DNA from: Weeksellaceae bacterium TAE3-ERU29
GTDB taxonomy: Bacteria > Bacteroidota > Bacteroidia > Flavobacteriales > Weeksellaceae
Assembly (NCBI GenBank): GCA_019218445.1
Contig: JAHUUM010000012.1
Coordinates: 1 to 64,000 of the forward strand
DNA length: 64,000 bases
Direction of reading: 5' to 3'
Shown: one piece after another, positions 23,911-34,049 of the stretch
Layout: every line of letters starts with the position of its first letter
Position numbering within the stretch: position 1 is the stretch's first letter
Program-made: the position numbers and the translations under genes
The notes under the pieces: model-generated
What the model was told of the DNA's origin: nothing
Database searches by the model: none
Seen by the model: only the letters and a program-made list of their open reading frames with translations

Positions 23911-26256
23911 ATGTGGAATAAAGCAGCATCTTTTATATTAAGAAACCGACTTCCGATTATTATTTCAATATTAATTTACTTAGTCTTAATGATAGGAGTT
24001 TCGGTAAATTACGGAGTAAAATTTTCTACCACTGCGGCTCAGCTTTTACCGTCATCAGACCCGGCAATGATTAATCTAACCGATTTCCAAAACACTTTCG
24101 GGAACGAGAGCAACGTAGTTGTGATTGGATATGACGACAAAAAAATAGAAGAGCCCAATAATTTTAAAGCCTTTAAAGAATTACAAACCAAAATAAAAAC
24201 TTTAAGCGGAATAAAAGGAATTTTCTCTATGGAAGATGCCATAAAATTAGTCCGTGATACCACTACGGGAGGTTTTAAAACAGAAAAAATCATTACTAAA
24301 GCAGAAAACTATCAGCAAGAAGTAGAAACACTGAAAAAGTTTCCGTTTTATGAGGGAATTCTTTACAACAAAAACAATAATGCCAAAGAAATTCTGGTCT
24401 ATATTGATGACCAAATAATGGATTCACCTGAACGTGCCAAAGAAATTCTAAAAATAAACGAGTGGGTAAACGACTTTGAAAAAGAAACAAACATTTCGCT
24501 TTATCTTTCCGGAATGCCCGTGATTAGAACCATGAATTCCCAAGCGGTAAAAAGTGAAGCAATCACTTTTATTTTAGCCTCTTTGTTGGTTACGTGTTTA
24601 CTTTTCCTTTATTTTTATCGTTCATTTAGGAATACATTAATTGCTGTCGCTGTGGTGGTTTCATCGGTGATTACATGTTTTGCCGTAATGGCGTTTTTAG
24701 GGTATGACATCACGATTTTAAGTGCTTTGGTTCCGCCTTTATTAATCGTTATCGGGATTCCGAATTGTATTTATTTAATCAATAAATATCAAAAAGAATT
24801 TGTTGTTCACAGAAATAAAATGAAAGCCCTCCACCGAATGATTGTTCATGTAGGGAACGCCGCAATTCTTACCAACCTTACAACCGCTTTCGGCTTCTTT
24901 ACTTTTATTTTTACCGACAGCGTTACGTTGCAAGAATTTGGGATTATTTCCTCTATCAATATTGTGGGAATTTTCTTCCTTTCATTTTTGATTGTCCCTA
25001 CCCTACTCAGTTATTTTTCCGAGCCTAAAGAAACAGAATTAAGGCATTTATCTTTTAAATGGACAAATAAAATATTTTCTACCATAGAAAAAATCATTTT
25101 AAACAGAAGAAAACTTGTTTACATAAGCGTTATCGGTTTATTAATTTTGTCAGGGATTGGAATTTCACTTATAAAAAGTAGTGGAAATATTCTGGACGAT
25201 ATGTCTAAAAACACAGATTTTTACGATGAAATCAGTTTTTTTGATAAAGAGTTCGGAGGAATTTTACCGCTCGAAGTTGTAATCGATACAAAACGCCCGA
25301 ACGGAGTAACTTCTCTGTCCACTTTAAATAAATTGAACGCGTTTGATGATTATATCGACAGTTTAAATATTTCGTCTAAACCTTTATCCATTGTACCTTT
25401 GGTAAAAATGCTGAAACAAGGTTATTACAATAACAACCCCGAATATTATTCTTTGCCTACTAAACAAGAACGACCTTTTATTTTGGGTGAATTAAAGAAA
25501 ACCAAAGGAGCAGATTCTAATTTACTAAAAAGCTACGTAGATTCTACCGGTTCAAAAGCCAGAGTTACAACGCTTTTAAGCAATATGGACAGCGATGTTT
25601 TAGACTTCAGCACACAGCACATTCAACAAAAATTAAAAGAAATTTTCCCTGAAGACCGATACAATACTTACATTACGGGAATGGCATACGTTTTCCAAGA
25701 AGGAACAAAATATTTAACCAAAAACTTATTTATTTCCATTTCTATTGCCATTTTAATGATTTCAATTTTTATGGCAGTGATGTTCCGTTCGGCTCAAATG
25801 ATTTTTATTGCACTTATTCCTAACATTTTACCACTATTGGCTACGGCAGGATTCATGGGATATTTAGGCGTTCCCATAAAACCCTCTACTATTTTGGTGT
25901 TTAGTATTGCATTCGGAATTGCGGTGGACGACACCATTCACTTTTTGGCAAGATACCGACAAGATTTAAAACGATTCGACAATAATATAAGTCTTTCCGT
26001 GGCGGAATCTATGGAACACGTGGGCGGTAGCATGTTCTACACTTCGGTAATACTTTTTGCGGGATTTGGCGTATTTATGTTCAGCGGATTTAACGGAATT
26101 GTAGCTTTGGGCGGATTGGTGGTTTTAACTTTAATTATTGCCATGTTTGCAAACTTGATTTTATTGCCTTCTCTCCTATTGAGCTATGAAAAACTGAGCG
26201 ATAAAAATTTCACTAACCCCGATGTAGATTTATTTGAAGAAGAGGAAGAAAAATAA
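23911..26256 (+). CDS. RND superfamily (MMPL-type) exporter
   Basis: A 781-residue inner-membrane protein with the duplicated RND layout: one N-terminal helix, a periplasmic domain (~35-210), five to six helices, a second periplasmic domain (~425-605) and a final helix bundle. The motif F-G-I-A-V-D-D-T-I-H-F in the second bundle carries the paired Asp of proton-driven RND pumps; the first half has G-I-P-N-C-I-Y instead. It ends in an acidic tail. It resembles exporters of lipids or hydrophobic compounds; the substrate is unknown. Single-gene unit. Confidence 0.85.
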   Translation: MWNKAASFILRNRLPIIISILIYLVLMIGVSVNYGVKFSTTAAQLLPSSDPAMINLTDFQNTFGNESNVVVIGYDDKKIEEPNNFKAFKELQTKIKTLSGIKGIFSMEDAIKLVRDTTTGGFKTEKIITKAENYQQEVETLKKFPFYEGILYNKNNNAKEILVYIDDQIMDSPERAKEILKINEWVNDFEKETNISLYLSGMPVIRTMNSQAVKSEAITFILASLLVTCLLFLYFYRSFRNTLIAVAVVVSSVITCFAVMAFLGYDITILSALVPPLLIVIGIPNCIYLINKYQKEFVVHRNKMKALHRMIVHVGNAAILTNLTTAFGFFTFIFTDSVTLQEFGIISSINIVGIFFLSFLIVPTLLSYFSEPKETELRHLSFKWTNKIFSTIEKIILNRRKLVYISVIGLLILSGIGISLIKSSGNILDDMSKNTDFYDEISFFDKEFGGILPLEVVIDTKRPNGVTSLSTLNKLNAFDDYIDSLNISSKPLSIVPLVKMLKQGYYNNNPEYYSLPTKQERPFILGELKKTKGADSNLLKSYVDSTGSKARVTTLLSNMDSDVLDFSTQHIQQKLKEIFPEDRYNTYITGMAYVFQEGTKYLTKNLFISISIAILMISIFMAVMFRSAQMIFIALIPNILPLLATAGFMGYLGVPIKPSTILVFSIAFGIAVDDTIHFLARYRQDLKRFDNNISLSVAESMEHVGGSMFYTSVILFAGFGVFMFSGFNGIVALGGLVVLTLIIAMFANLILLPSLLLSYEKLSDKNFTNPDVDLFEEEEEK

Positions 26257-26443
26257 ATAAATCTTAAAACAAGATATGTATATAAATTACTTAAGGTCTA
26301 CAATAAGATAAAAAGAGGACATTATTAAAATGTACAATTATATTAAACAGAATTAAATTTACTCATTTGACGAGAAGTATTTATAAAAACTTTGCATAAG
26401 AGAATTTATTATTTTAAATTAGTAGGATTTTCCAAATTAAATA

Positions 26444-27865
26444 ATGAGAATGAACAATATTAGTGTTTTTGATATGTTAAAAATAGGAGTTGGTCCTTCC
26501 AGCTCTCATACTTTAGGTCCGTGGAGAGCGGCTCAAACATTCATTAAAGAATTAAATGATAAAAATTTATTTGATAAAGTCATTACTATCAATATAGATT
26601 TATACGGCTCATTATCTCTTACAGGAAAAGGACACGCTACAGATTTGGCAATTTTATTAGGGCTTAGCGGAACAGATCCGGTAACTATTCCCATAGAAAA
26701 TATAGATAAAATTATAGGGCATATAAGAACTTACGGAATCCTATCATTAGACGGAAAAAAAAGCATTCCTTTTGATTTCAGTCAAATAACATTTAATAAA
26801 GAATTTTTGGATTATCACTCTAACGGTATGACGATTACAGCAGAATTAGAGGATGATAAAAAATATTCTTCTACTTTTTTCTCTATCGGCGGAGGCTTTA
26901 TTACAAAAGAAGAAACAGAAGAAATGGTAGATTTGTCTGATAATAAAGGTTTCCCCTATCCTACTAATCACGCCAAAGAATTATTACAACACTGCAATGA
27001 TTTAAACAAAGATATTTCTGAAGTTGTTTTAATAAACGAATTAAGCGCAAGAACAGAAGAAGAAATAGATGAACAGCTAAAAGCCATTTGGCAAGTAATG
27101 TTAGAGTCTATTTATGTAGGCTGTCATTCCGAAGGCTTTTTACCCGGAGGCTTAATGGTAAGACGAAGAGCTTATGATATGTATCAAAAGCTAAAAAATG
27201 AAAAATTTAATTATACAGACACTAAAACTTGGTTGAAAAGTATCAGAAAAACCAAAATGTTTTATAGAGAAATCTTTAAATGGGTTTCTACTTATGCCAT
27301 TGCCGTGAACGAAGTAAATGCTTCTTTAGGGAGGGTTGTAACAGCTCCTACCAATGGTTCAGCCGGAGTTATACCGGCAGTATTAATGTTTTATTTAACC
27401 GTAGAAAATCATAAAGCAAGTTTCCCAGAGATTAAGAAATTTTTATTAACAGCCGGTGTCGTAGGAAGTATATTTAAACGAAATGCAACAATATCAGCCG
27501 CTATGGGCGGTTGCCAAGCAGAAATAGGAGTTTCCTCTGCAATGGCAGCAGCGGCATTGTGTGAAATGCGAGGAGGAACACCTAAACAATGTTTAAATGC
27601 AGCAGAAATCGCAATGGAACACCATTTAGGTTTAACCTGTGACCCTATTGATGGATTAGTTCAAATTCCGTGTATCGAAAGAAATTCTATGGGTGCAATA
27701 AAAGCTATTAACGCCTCTGAATTAGCCTTAGATTCTGAGCATTTTAAAGTATCATTGGATGAAGTTATTTCTACTATGTGGGAAACTGCAAAAGATATGA
27801 ATTCTAAATACAAAGAAACCTCGGAAGGAGGCTTAGCGGTGAGTGTAAAACTTGTAGATTGTTAA
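26444..27865 (+). CDS. sdaA: L-serine ammonia-lyase (single-chain, Fe-S)
   Basis: A 473-residue enzyme converting L-serine to pyruvate and ammonia with a [4Fe-4S] cluster. The N-terminal beta-domain has [15 protein letters not shown]. The catalytic domain has the cluster cysteines in [18 protein letters not shown] and V-Q-I-P-C-I-E-R-N. The start could also be the second ATG at 26450 (M-N-N-I-S-V). It ends only four bases from the convergent porin-like gene. Confidence 0.92.
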   Translation: MRMNNISVFDMLKIGVGPSSSHTLGPWRAAQTFIKELNDKNLFDKVITINIDLYGSLSLTGKGHATDLAILLGLSGTDPVTIPIENIDKIIGHIRTYGILSLDGKKSIPFDFSQITFNKEFLDYHSNGMTITAELEDDKKYSSTFFSIGGGFITKEETEEMVDLSDNKGFPYPTNHAKELLQHCNDLNKDISEVVLINELSARTEEEIDEQLKAIWQVMLESIYVGCHSEGFLPGGLMVRRRAYDMYQKLKNEKFNYTDTKTWLKSIRKTKMFYREIFKWVSTYAIAVNEVNASLGRVVTAPTNGSAGVIPAVLMFYLTVENHKASFPEIKKFLLTAGVVGSIFKRNATISAAMGGCQAEIGVSSAMAAAALCEMRGGTPKQCLNAAEIAMEHHLGLTCDPIDGLVQIPCIERNSMGAIKAINASELALDSEHFKVSLDEVISTMWETAKDMNSKYKETSEGGLAVSVKLVDC

Positions 27866-27869
27866 TTTA

Positions 27870-29132
27870 TTATCTTATCTCAAACTGATATTGAAGAATT
27901 ACATTTGTTTTTCTCTCATCTACTTTTAGTGTTTCTTTATTAAAAATCGGTCGGTTTTGTATTCCCAGAGAGAGTTTACTCGCTTGTCCATTAAAATAAA
28001 CATTAACGCCTCCATTATAATCAATTACAGGAGATTTTAAACCATCATAATTAGCATATCTTATGCTAAAATCAGGCTGAACTCTTATTGTAGAATGATT
28101 AAATTTCGGTAAAAGATAAGCTGTGCTTAAGAATAACGTATTTCCTGTTCCCATAAGCGGAACGTTTAGTCCTTTACCATTAAAAGACGTTCCCGATTTA
28201 CTATCGGCAATATCATTTGCTCCTACATTTCTCACATAATCAGGACCAAAATCAGTATAAAAATAACCTAAATAAGTAGTTAAAGCATCTTCTCTTTCAG
28301 ACAGTCTTTTTTCCATATAAAAATCAGCAGATATATTTTTAAAATCGTAGAAGAATAAATCTGAATTAACTTTATTCTGCATCATTTTATTTTGGTAGAT
28401 TCCTCCTATACCTATGTTTAAGATATCTTGAGATCCTAAACGAGTACCCAAAGACCCATTAAAAGCATTAGTGTTACTCTCATTATCCAAAAACTCATAT
28501 TTAAAGTAACTGCTATATCTTGGATTTGTTTTATTTACGGCAAAATCTACTTTATCAGAAATTTCTCCTTTATAAAAAGGCGGTGTAGAAACAGCCATTC
28601 TATAATCTATTTTCCCGATTTGTCCTTTTGCAAAAACACCTAAATTTCTTCCTGAATCATCTTGTCTATTCAATGTAAAAAAAGAAAATATTAAAGCATC
28701 TAAGTTTGCCATGCTTCCATTACTGAAAGAGGAAATTCGATTAGATGTCCCCCAACTACTTTTCCCTGCACCCAATGTGAATTCAGGACTGAAGCTATAC
28801 TCTCCGTAAAGATCTAAAACTTGTACTCGGAAAGTTCTTAAACTATTTTGATTGATATTATTCCCTCCTATTTGAGAAAAAATATAAAAATTCCCAAGCT
28901 TAGACTGTAATCCAAGCCTAAACCGACGTAAAGACAAATCTAAATTATCATTTATAGGTTCTCCATTAATAGTAGTTCCGGGATTATTTTGTGCATAACG
29001 CATCCAAAACTGGCCTCTCATATTCGCTTGAATATAAGATTTCCCGTCGTCTAAATTATAACGTAAATATCTCTTCTGAGCATTTGATTTATAGCCGAAT
29101 AAAATAATTAAAAGTATAATTATTTTTTTCAT
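27870..29132 (-). CDS. Porin-like outer-membrane protein
   Basis: A 420-residue protein with a signal peptide (M-K-K-I-I-I-L-L-I-I-L-F...S-N-A-Q) and a long series of amphipathic beta strands. R-R-F-R-L-G-L-Q-S-K near residue 70 is typical of Bacteroidetes Porin_O_P-like barrels. It ends Q-Y-Q-F-E-I-R rather than in a terminal aromatic residue. No substrate can be inferred. It lies 47 bases downstream of the HU/SPOR gene on the same strand. Confidence 0.7.
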   Translation of the reverse strand: MKKIIILLIILFGYKSNAQKRYLRYNLDDGKSYIQANMRGQFWMRYAQNNPGTTINGEPINDNLDLSLRRFRLGLQSKLGNFYIFSQIGGNNINQNSLRTFRVQVLDLYGEYSFSPEFTLGAGKSSWGTSNRISSFSNGSMANLDALIFSFFTLNRQDDSGRNLGVFAKGQIGKIDYRMAVSTPPFYKGEISDKVDFAVNKTNPRYSSYFKYEFLDNESNTNAFNGSLGTRLGSQDILNIGIGGIYQNKMMQNKVNSDLFFYDFKNISADFYMEKRLSEREDALTTYLGYFYTDFGPDYVRNVGANDIADSKSGTSFNGKGLNVPLMGTGNTLFLSTAYLLPKFNHSTIRVQPDFSIRYANYDGLKSPVIDYNGGVNVYFNGQASKLSLGIQNRPIFNKETLKVDERKTNVILQYQFEIR

Positions 29133-29179
29133 TTTAACTAAAAATTTAATCCTTCTTCTCCTTCCCTCCTAAGAAAAAC

Positions 29180-30142
29180 TTATTTTCTTAAAAACACGTC
29201 TTTTCCTCCTTGTTCTAAAGCTCTTTTAAGCTCTAATGCTTGTTCTTCTGTATCAAAAGTTTTGTAAGCTACCATAAAGAAAGAACCTACTTTTCCAATA
29301 ATTACGGCATCTTTATATCCTGCTTTTTTCATTTCGGCTTCTCTTTTCATTGCTCTGTGATAAGTTTTATAAGAGCCTCCAATTACTTGATATTGCTTTA
29401 TTAAAGAATTATTTTCTTCTGTATTAGTTTCCTCCTCTACTTCAGATTTATCTTCTAATACTTCTTTTTCTTCTACAACAACAGTATTTTCTGTAATATT
29501 CTCTAAATCTGATGACTCATCTTCAACTACAGTTACAGGTGTTTCTTTTTCTTGTACACTTGGTACTTCTGTATTTAATGTTACAGGAAGAATACTACTT
29601 AATTGTGGCTGAACTAATTTATCATTCGCAAAGAAACTGGTCGCCCCTACAATAACAGCCAAAGCAACTGCTGCTACATAAGAACCCCAAGAAATACTTG
29701 TATCAGTTTTAACTTCTTTCTTCTCTCTAAGGATGTAAGTAGATTTAATATCTTGTAAACCAAAAGTTTCTAAAGAGAAATTAATATTATTTTCAGGTGT
29801 AAAGTCTAAAAGATTATTGGTCTGTTTTAAAGTTCCCAAACCTTTTATTTTCACTTTTTCGCCTTTATTTAATTTTAGTTTCCAGTCGGTTACGTTTTTC
29901 TCTATAAGAGCAACGGCACTGTTATAATCTATCTTTTGTTCAGACGCAACAGCATTGGCTAAAAGCCCGTCTGTGTGAATTAAATCACTATTAAAACCAA
30001 CTTTCTTCTTAGGAGGAGAAAAAGTATAATTTATCGGATTAAATTCCGAATCTACTTTTTTTGCAATAAAGCCTCCCAATCCCGGTACAATAACGCAATC
30101 GTACTTATACAATAAAGTAATTATAGTATTCTCCATATTCAT
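29180..30142 (-). CDS. HU-CCDC81-like / SPOR-domain membrane protein
   Basis: 320 residues in three parts. The N-terminal ~120 residues form a prokaryotic HU-CCDC81-like pair (Y-D-C-V-I-V-P-G-L-G-G-F-I-A and G-L-G-T-L-K). A membrane segment lies near 150-168, then an acidic linker. A C-terminal SPOR domain (Q-Y-Q-V-I-G-G-S-Y...A-L-E-L-K-R-A-L-E) binds denuded peptidoglycan by family. The layout predicts a cytoplasmic DNA- or partner-binding head linked to the septal cell wall. The second Met (M-E-N-T-I) is the likelier start. Divergent from dprA. Confidence 0.88.
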   Translation of the reverse strand: MNMENTIITLLYKYDCVIVPGLGGFIAKKVDSEFNPINYTFSPPKKKVGFNSDLIHTDGLLANAVASEQKIDYNSAVALIEKNVTDWKLKLNKGEKVKIKGLGTLKQTNNLLDFTPENNINFSLETFGLQDIKSTYILREKKEVKTDTSISWGSYVAAVALAVIVGATSFFANDKLVQPQLSSILPVTLNTEVPSVQEKETPVTVVEDESSDLENITENTVVVEEKEVLEDKSEVEEETNTEENNSLIKQYQVIGGSYKTYHRAMKREAEMKKAGYKDAVIIGKVGSFFMVAYKTFDTEEQALELKRALEQGGKDVFLRK

Positions 30143-30224
30143 AAGTACAAAAGTAAAAAATAAATTTCTATTTTTATAAATCTTAGAGAATAGATATTAA
30201 CAATTTTATAACTACTTTTACACA

Positions 30225-31322
30225 ATGGAAGATTTAAAATATCTTTTGGCACTTAATTACGTTCCCGGCATCGGAAGTGAAACATCCAAAGAATTAATCA
30301 AAATGTTTGGCTCGGCAGAACGTGTGTGGAAGCTGAAACCTAACGAAAAGCTGCTCATAAAAGGCTTATCTCAAAAAAAATTAAACCAAATCGGGAACGA
30401 AGAATTTTTAATCTTAGCAGAAAAAGAAATCAATAAAGCTATTCAAAACAATATAAAAATACTTAGTTTTTATAACAATGATTACCCTTATTTATTAAAG
30501 CAATGCAGCGACGCACCCACTTTTATTTTTTCTCGCGGAAACATTAATTGGGAAAATAAAAAATTTGTTGCGGTTGTAGGCACACGAAACATGACTCCTC
30601 GCGGAGAGGAATTTGTAAAAGAATTAGTGAGCGACTTAAAAAATCAGAAAATCGTGATTGTAAGCGGATTAGCCTTAGGTATAGATGCGGCAGCTCATAC
30701 CGCAGCCGTAGAAAACGGTTTAGATACAATTGGCGTTTTAGCTCATTCCGTTCATGAAATTTACCCGAGAGCCAACGAACGATTAGCTTATAAAATGATG
30801 GAAAACGGCGGTGTAGTTTCCACTTATTCCTCTTTTCAGAAACCGCAAAGAAATTTCTTTTTAAGTCGAAATCGAATTATTGCAGGATTATCAGATGCTA
30901 CGATTGTGGTAGAATCAGACATGAAAGGCGGAGCAATGAGTACTGCCACACACGCAAACAATTACAATCGAGATGTTTTTGCTGTTCCGGGAAGAATTAC
31001 CGATAAATATTCACGTGGCTGCCATGTTTTAATCAAAAGTCATAAAGCTTTTTTAACCACAGATAGCAAAGATTTATTAAATTACTTAAATTTGTCTTCT
31101 GTTAAGAAACCGAAAATCCAACAACCGGAATTATTTATAAATTTAGACGAACAAGAACAGAGAATTATAGATTTTTTAAAACAAAAAGGAAAAATTCATA
31201 TCGATGAGTTAGCGGTTTATATGAAGAAACCAAGTTTCCAATTAATGTCTGTACTTTTAAATCTTGAATTAAAGAATTTAATCCGTCCGTTGGCGGGAAA
31301 AAATTATGAATTGAAAAATTAA
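30225..31322 (+). CDS. dprA: DNA-processing protein DprA
   Basis: A 365-residue protein that loads RecA onto incoming single-stranded DNA during transformation. An N-terminal helix-hairpin-helix-like part (N-Y-V-P-G-I-G-S-E) leads into the Rossmann-type domain with V-V-G-T-R-N-M-T-P-R-G, S-G-L-A-L-G-I-D-A-A-A-H and S-R-N-R-I-I-A-G-L-S. A C-terminal winged helix (from ~300) follows. With recR at 44543 and the ComEA-like protein at 63133 it suggests DNA-uptake capacity. ctlX follows after three bases. Confidence 0.95.
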   Translation: MEDLKYLLALNYVPGIGSETSKELIKMFGSAERVWKLKPNEKLLIKGLSQKKLNQIGNEEFLILAEKEINKAIQNNIKILSFYNNDYPYLLKQCSDAPTFIFSRGNINWENKKFVAVVGTRNMTPRGEEFVKELVSDLKNQKIVIVSGLALGIDAAAHTAAVENGLDTIGVLAHSVHEIYPRANERLAYKMMENGGVVSTYSSFQKPQRNFFLSRNRIIAGLSDATIVVESDMKGGAMSTATHANNYNRDVFAVPGRITDKYSRGCHVLIKSHKAFLTTDSKDLLNYLNLSSVKKPKIQQPELFINLDEQEQRIIDFLKQKGKIHIDELAVYMKKPSFQLMSVLLNLELKNLIRPLAGKNYELKN

Positions 31323-31325
31323 ATT

Positions 31326-32270
31326 ATGAGTTATATACGAAAGCAAAACACTAATACTATTTTAATGATTGAGCCTGTTGCATTTTATTTTAATGCAGAA
31401 ACGGCAAAAAACAATTATTTTCAGGAAAAGCCTGACGAGGACAGTCAAAAAATACAAGAATCAGCACTTTCCGAGTTTAACGGAATGGTGGAAAAACTGA
31501 GAAATCACGGTGTAAATGTAATTACGGTGAAAGATACGCCAACTCCACACACACCTGATTCTATTTTCCCGAATAACTGGATTAGCACTCACGCTAACGC
31601 ACAAGTCGGTTTATATCCAATGTATGCAGAAAACAGACGTACAGAACGCCGAGAAGATATTTTAGAATTTTTAGAGGACAACGGATTTAAAATAGAATCT
31701 ATTATTGATTATTCTGCCGCAGAAAAAGAAAATGTATTTTTGGAAGGGACAGGGAGCATTATTTTAGACCGAGTGAATGCTTATGCTTATGCGGCACTTT
31801 CGCCACGAACAAATGAGGATTTATTTATAGAATTCTGTGAAGATTTTGAATATTCTCCGGTTATTTTTAGAGCTAATCAAACGGTAAACGGAGAGAGAGA
31901 AGCCATTTACCATACCAATGTAATGATGTGCGTTGCAGATACCTATGCCATAATTTGTTTAGACACGATTGATGACAAAAAAGAAAAGAAAAACGTGACT
32001 TCTACCCTAAAGGAAACTCAAAAAGAAATTATAGAAATTACCGAAGAACAAATGTATCAGTTTGCGGGAAATATGTTGCAAGTAGAAGGAAAAGAAGGAC
32101 AGAAATTCTTAGTAATGTCTCAAACAGCTTACGATAGTCTTACCCAAAAACAAATTGAACAAATAGAAAAACACAACCCGATTATTTCTGTAAACATTCC
32201 AACCATAGAAAAATTGGGTGGAGGAAGTGCTCGTTGTATGATGGCAGAAATCTTTTTGCCTAAAGCATAA
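31326..32270 (+). CDS. ctlX: Citrulline-utilisation hydrolase CtlX (amidinotransferase fold)
   Basis: A 314-residue protein of the guanidine-modifying superfamily. P-D-S-I-F-P-N-N-W-I-S-T-H carries the substrate-binding residues, Y-H-T-N-V-M-M the His, and G-G-S-A-R-C-M-M-A-E the nucleophilic Cys near the C-terminus. Flavobacterial homologues are usually annotated as amidinotransferase or CtlX, which hydrolyses citrulline-type compounds. It is probably co-transcribed with dprA and is the last gene before the direct repeat of the restriction island. Confidence 0.85.
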   Translation: MSYIRKQNTNTILMIEPVAFYFNAETAKNNYFQEKPDEDSQKIQESALSEFNGMVEKLRNHGVNVITVKDTPTPHTPDSIFPNNWISTHANAQVGLYPMYAENRRTERREDILEFLEDNGFKIESIIDYSAAEKENVFLEGTGSIILDRVNAYAYAALSPRTNEDLFIEFCEDFEYSPVIFRANQTVNGEREAIYHTNVMMCVADTYAIICLDTIDDKKEKKNVTSTLKETQKEIIEITEEQMYQFAGNMLQVEGKEGQKFLVMSQTAYDSLTQKQIEQIEKHNPIISVNIPTIEKLGGGSARCMMAEIFLPKA

Positions 32271-32286
32271 AAATCTGAATTAATTA

Positions 32287-32342
32287 AAACAAAGTTTAAC
32301 CAATCAATAATATTACTGATTGGTTATTTTTTAGGTATTAAT
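32287..32342. repeat. Left direct repeat of the restriction island (56 bp)
   Basis: Near-identical to 42963-43019 (one T fewer in a T-run and one G/A change). It contains the hairpin AACCAATCA-N10-TGATTGGTT followed by a T-run. In the right copy these bases are the last ten codons and terminator of the symporter gene. Here the missing T puts the codons out of frame, so this is a relic of that gene's 3' end and at the same time a terminator for ctlX. Confidence 0.85.
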
Positions 32343-32579
32343 CTTATTTCCTTAAAAAACATTATAACACACAAATTCCTCCCTTGAGGGAGGTTAGGTG
32401 GGTGTTTCAAAGAAACTTTCCTCAAAGAAACATTAATATTACATACTCAACACTCCTATGGGTCCCCTTTAGGGGACAATCAGTACGTGAATTTCCCCCT
32501 TGAGGGGGATTAAAGAGGGTGTTAACAGGATAGTCATTACAATAAAATTCCCTAAATTTACCCCTTTAAACACAGAAAA
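32343..32579. repeat. CCCTTGAGGG-family repeats before hsdM
   Basis: CCTCCCTTGAGGGAGG at 32378-32393, GTCCCCTTTAGGGGAC at 32462-32477 and CCCCCTTGAGGGGG at 32495-32508 form strong hairpins. Each cluster end carries a G-rich GGTGTT or GGGTGTT. The same elements lie inside the MITE at 16451. The only promoter-like string before hsdM is TAAATTTA near 32550, an imperfect -7 box. Confidence 0.7.
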
Positions 32580-34049
32580 ATGCTCACATCAGAATTAAAA
32601 TCCAAGATAGACAAAGTATGGTTAGCCTTTCATTCGGGTGGACTTACCAATCCGTTGCAAGTTATTGAACAGATTACTTATTTATTGTTTATTAAGCGAT
32701 TAGATGAATTACAATTTCAAAAAGAACAATTAGCAAGTCTTACCGAAACGCCCATAGAAAAACCTATTTATGAGGAATATGAATACCATTTACGATGGAG
32801 CAAAGTAAAGGAGCTTAGTCCCGAAAAAATATTTGAATTATTTACTCGTCAACCCGATGGTGTTTTTCAATTTATGAAAAACTACGGGAGCAAAAGTGCT
32901 TCTTTCAATAAATTTATGAAAGGGGCTACTTTTATGATACCTACGCCCCGATTGCTTACACAAGTGATAGAAATGCTGGAAGATATCCCGATGGAAGACC
33001 AAGACACCAAAGGGAATGTTTATGAATATTTATTGAGTAAAATCCAGAGTTCGGGGACAAACGGACAATTCCGTACGCCTCGCCACATTATTAAAATGAT
33101 GGTGGAGCTGATGCAACCCTCGCCTACCGATATTATTTGCGACCCTTCGGTGGGTTCGTGCGGATTTCTTTTAGGAGCGGTGGACTATCTGCGTACGCAT
33201 TACCAAACAGAATTATACAAAACCGAAACGCAAAAACATTTTCAAAATCAGATGTTTCTCGGAATGGAATTTGACCCGACAATGATTCGTATCGGGGCGA
33301 TGAATATGATTTTGCACGGTATCGAAAACCCTCAGTTGCTTGATGTAGATTCACTTTCGGAAGAAAACTCAAATTTCACCAACAAAGCCACGCTTATCCT
33401 TGCCAATCCGCCTTTTAAAGGAAGTTTGGACTACGATGCGGTGGACGACAGCATTTTGCAAATTGTAAAAAGTAAAAAAACGGAATTGTTATTCCTCGGT
33501 TTGATGATTAGAGGACTGCAAAAAGGCGGACGCTGTGCCGTGATTGTTCCTGACGGCGTGCTTTTCGGTTCGTCCAATGCACATAAAAATATCCGTAAAG
33601 AATTGGTGGAAAATCAAATTTTGGAAGCCGTAATTTCTATGCCGAGCGGAGTATTTAAGCCTTATGCGGGTGTGAGTACAGCCGTTTTGGTCTTTACCAA
33701 AACAGACAATGGCGGAACGGATAAAGTTTGGTTTTATGATATGCAGTCCGATGGATTTAGTTTAGACGACAAGAGAAATCCGATAGAAGAAAACGATATT
33801 CCCGATATTATAGAACGCTACCATAACCGAAAAGAAGAAAGCGAAACCCAACGAGCCAAAACCGAAAAAAGTTTTGTAGTAGATAAAAAAGAAATTGCGG
33901 ATAACGGCTATGATTTAAGCATCAACCGATACAAAGAAATCGTGTACGAAAAAGTAATTTACCAAACCCCAACCGAAATCATTTCGCAAATCAATGCACT
34001 GGACAAAGAACGAGGAATTTTGTTAGAGGAATTAAAAAAGTTATTGTAG
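32580..34049 (+). CDS. hsdM: Type I restriction-modification methyltransferase subunit HsdM
   Basis: A 489-residue N6-adenine methyltransferase. An N-terminal helical domain (I-D-K-V-W-L-A-F-H-S-G-G-L-T-N-P) precedes the catalytic domain with the SAM motif D-P-S-V-G-S-C-G-F-L near residue 190. The catalytic N-P-P-F lies near 278. It should methylate the site chosen by HsdS (35920-37038). The gene downstream begins immediately after its stop, so hsdM, the AlbA-type gene and hsdS form one operon. Confidence 0.95.
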   Translation: MLTSELKSKIDKVWLAFHSGGLTNPLQVIEQITYLLFIKRLDELQFQKEQLASLTETPIEKPIYEEYEYHLRWSKVKELSPEKIFELFTRQPDGVFQFMKNYGSKSASFNKFMKGATFMIPTPRLLTQVIEMLEDIPMEDQDTKGNVYEYLLSKIQSSGTNGQFRTPRHIIKMMVELMQPSPTDIICDPSVGSCGFLLGAVDYLRTHYQTELYKTETQKHFQNQMFLGMEFDPTMIRIGAMNMILHGIENPQLLDVDSLSEENSNFTNKATLILANPPFKGSLDYDAVDDSILQIVKSKKTELLFLGLMIRGLQKGGRCAVIVPDGVLFGSSNAHKNIRKELVENQILEAVISMPSGVFKPYAGVSTAVLVFTKTDNGGTDKVWFYDMQSDGFSLDDKRNPIEENDIPDIIERYHNRKEESETQRAKTEKSFVVDKKEIADNGYDLSINRYKEIVYEKVIYQTPTEIISQINALDKERGILLEELKKLL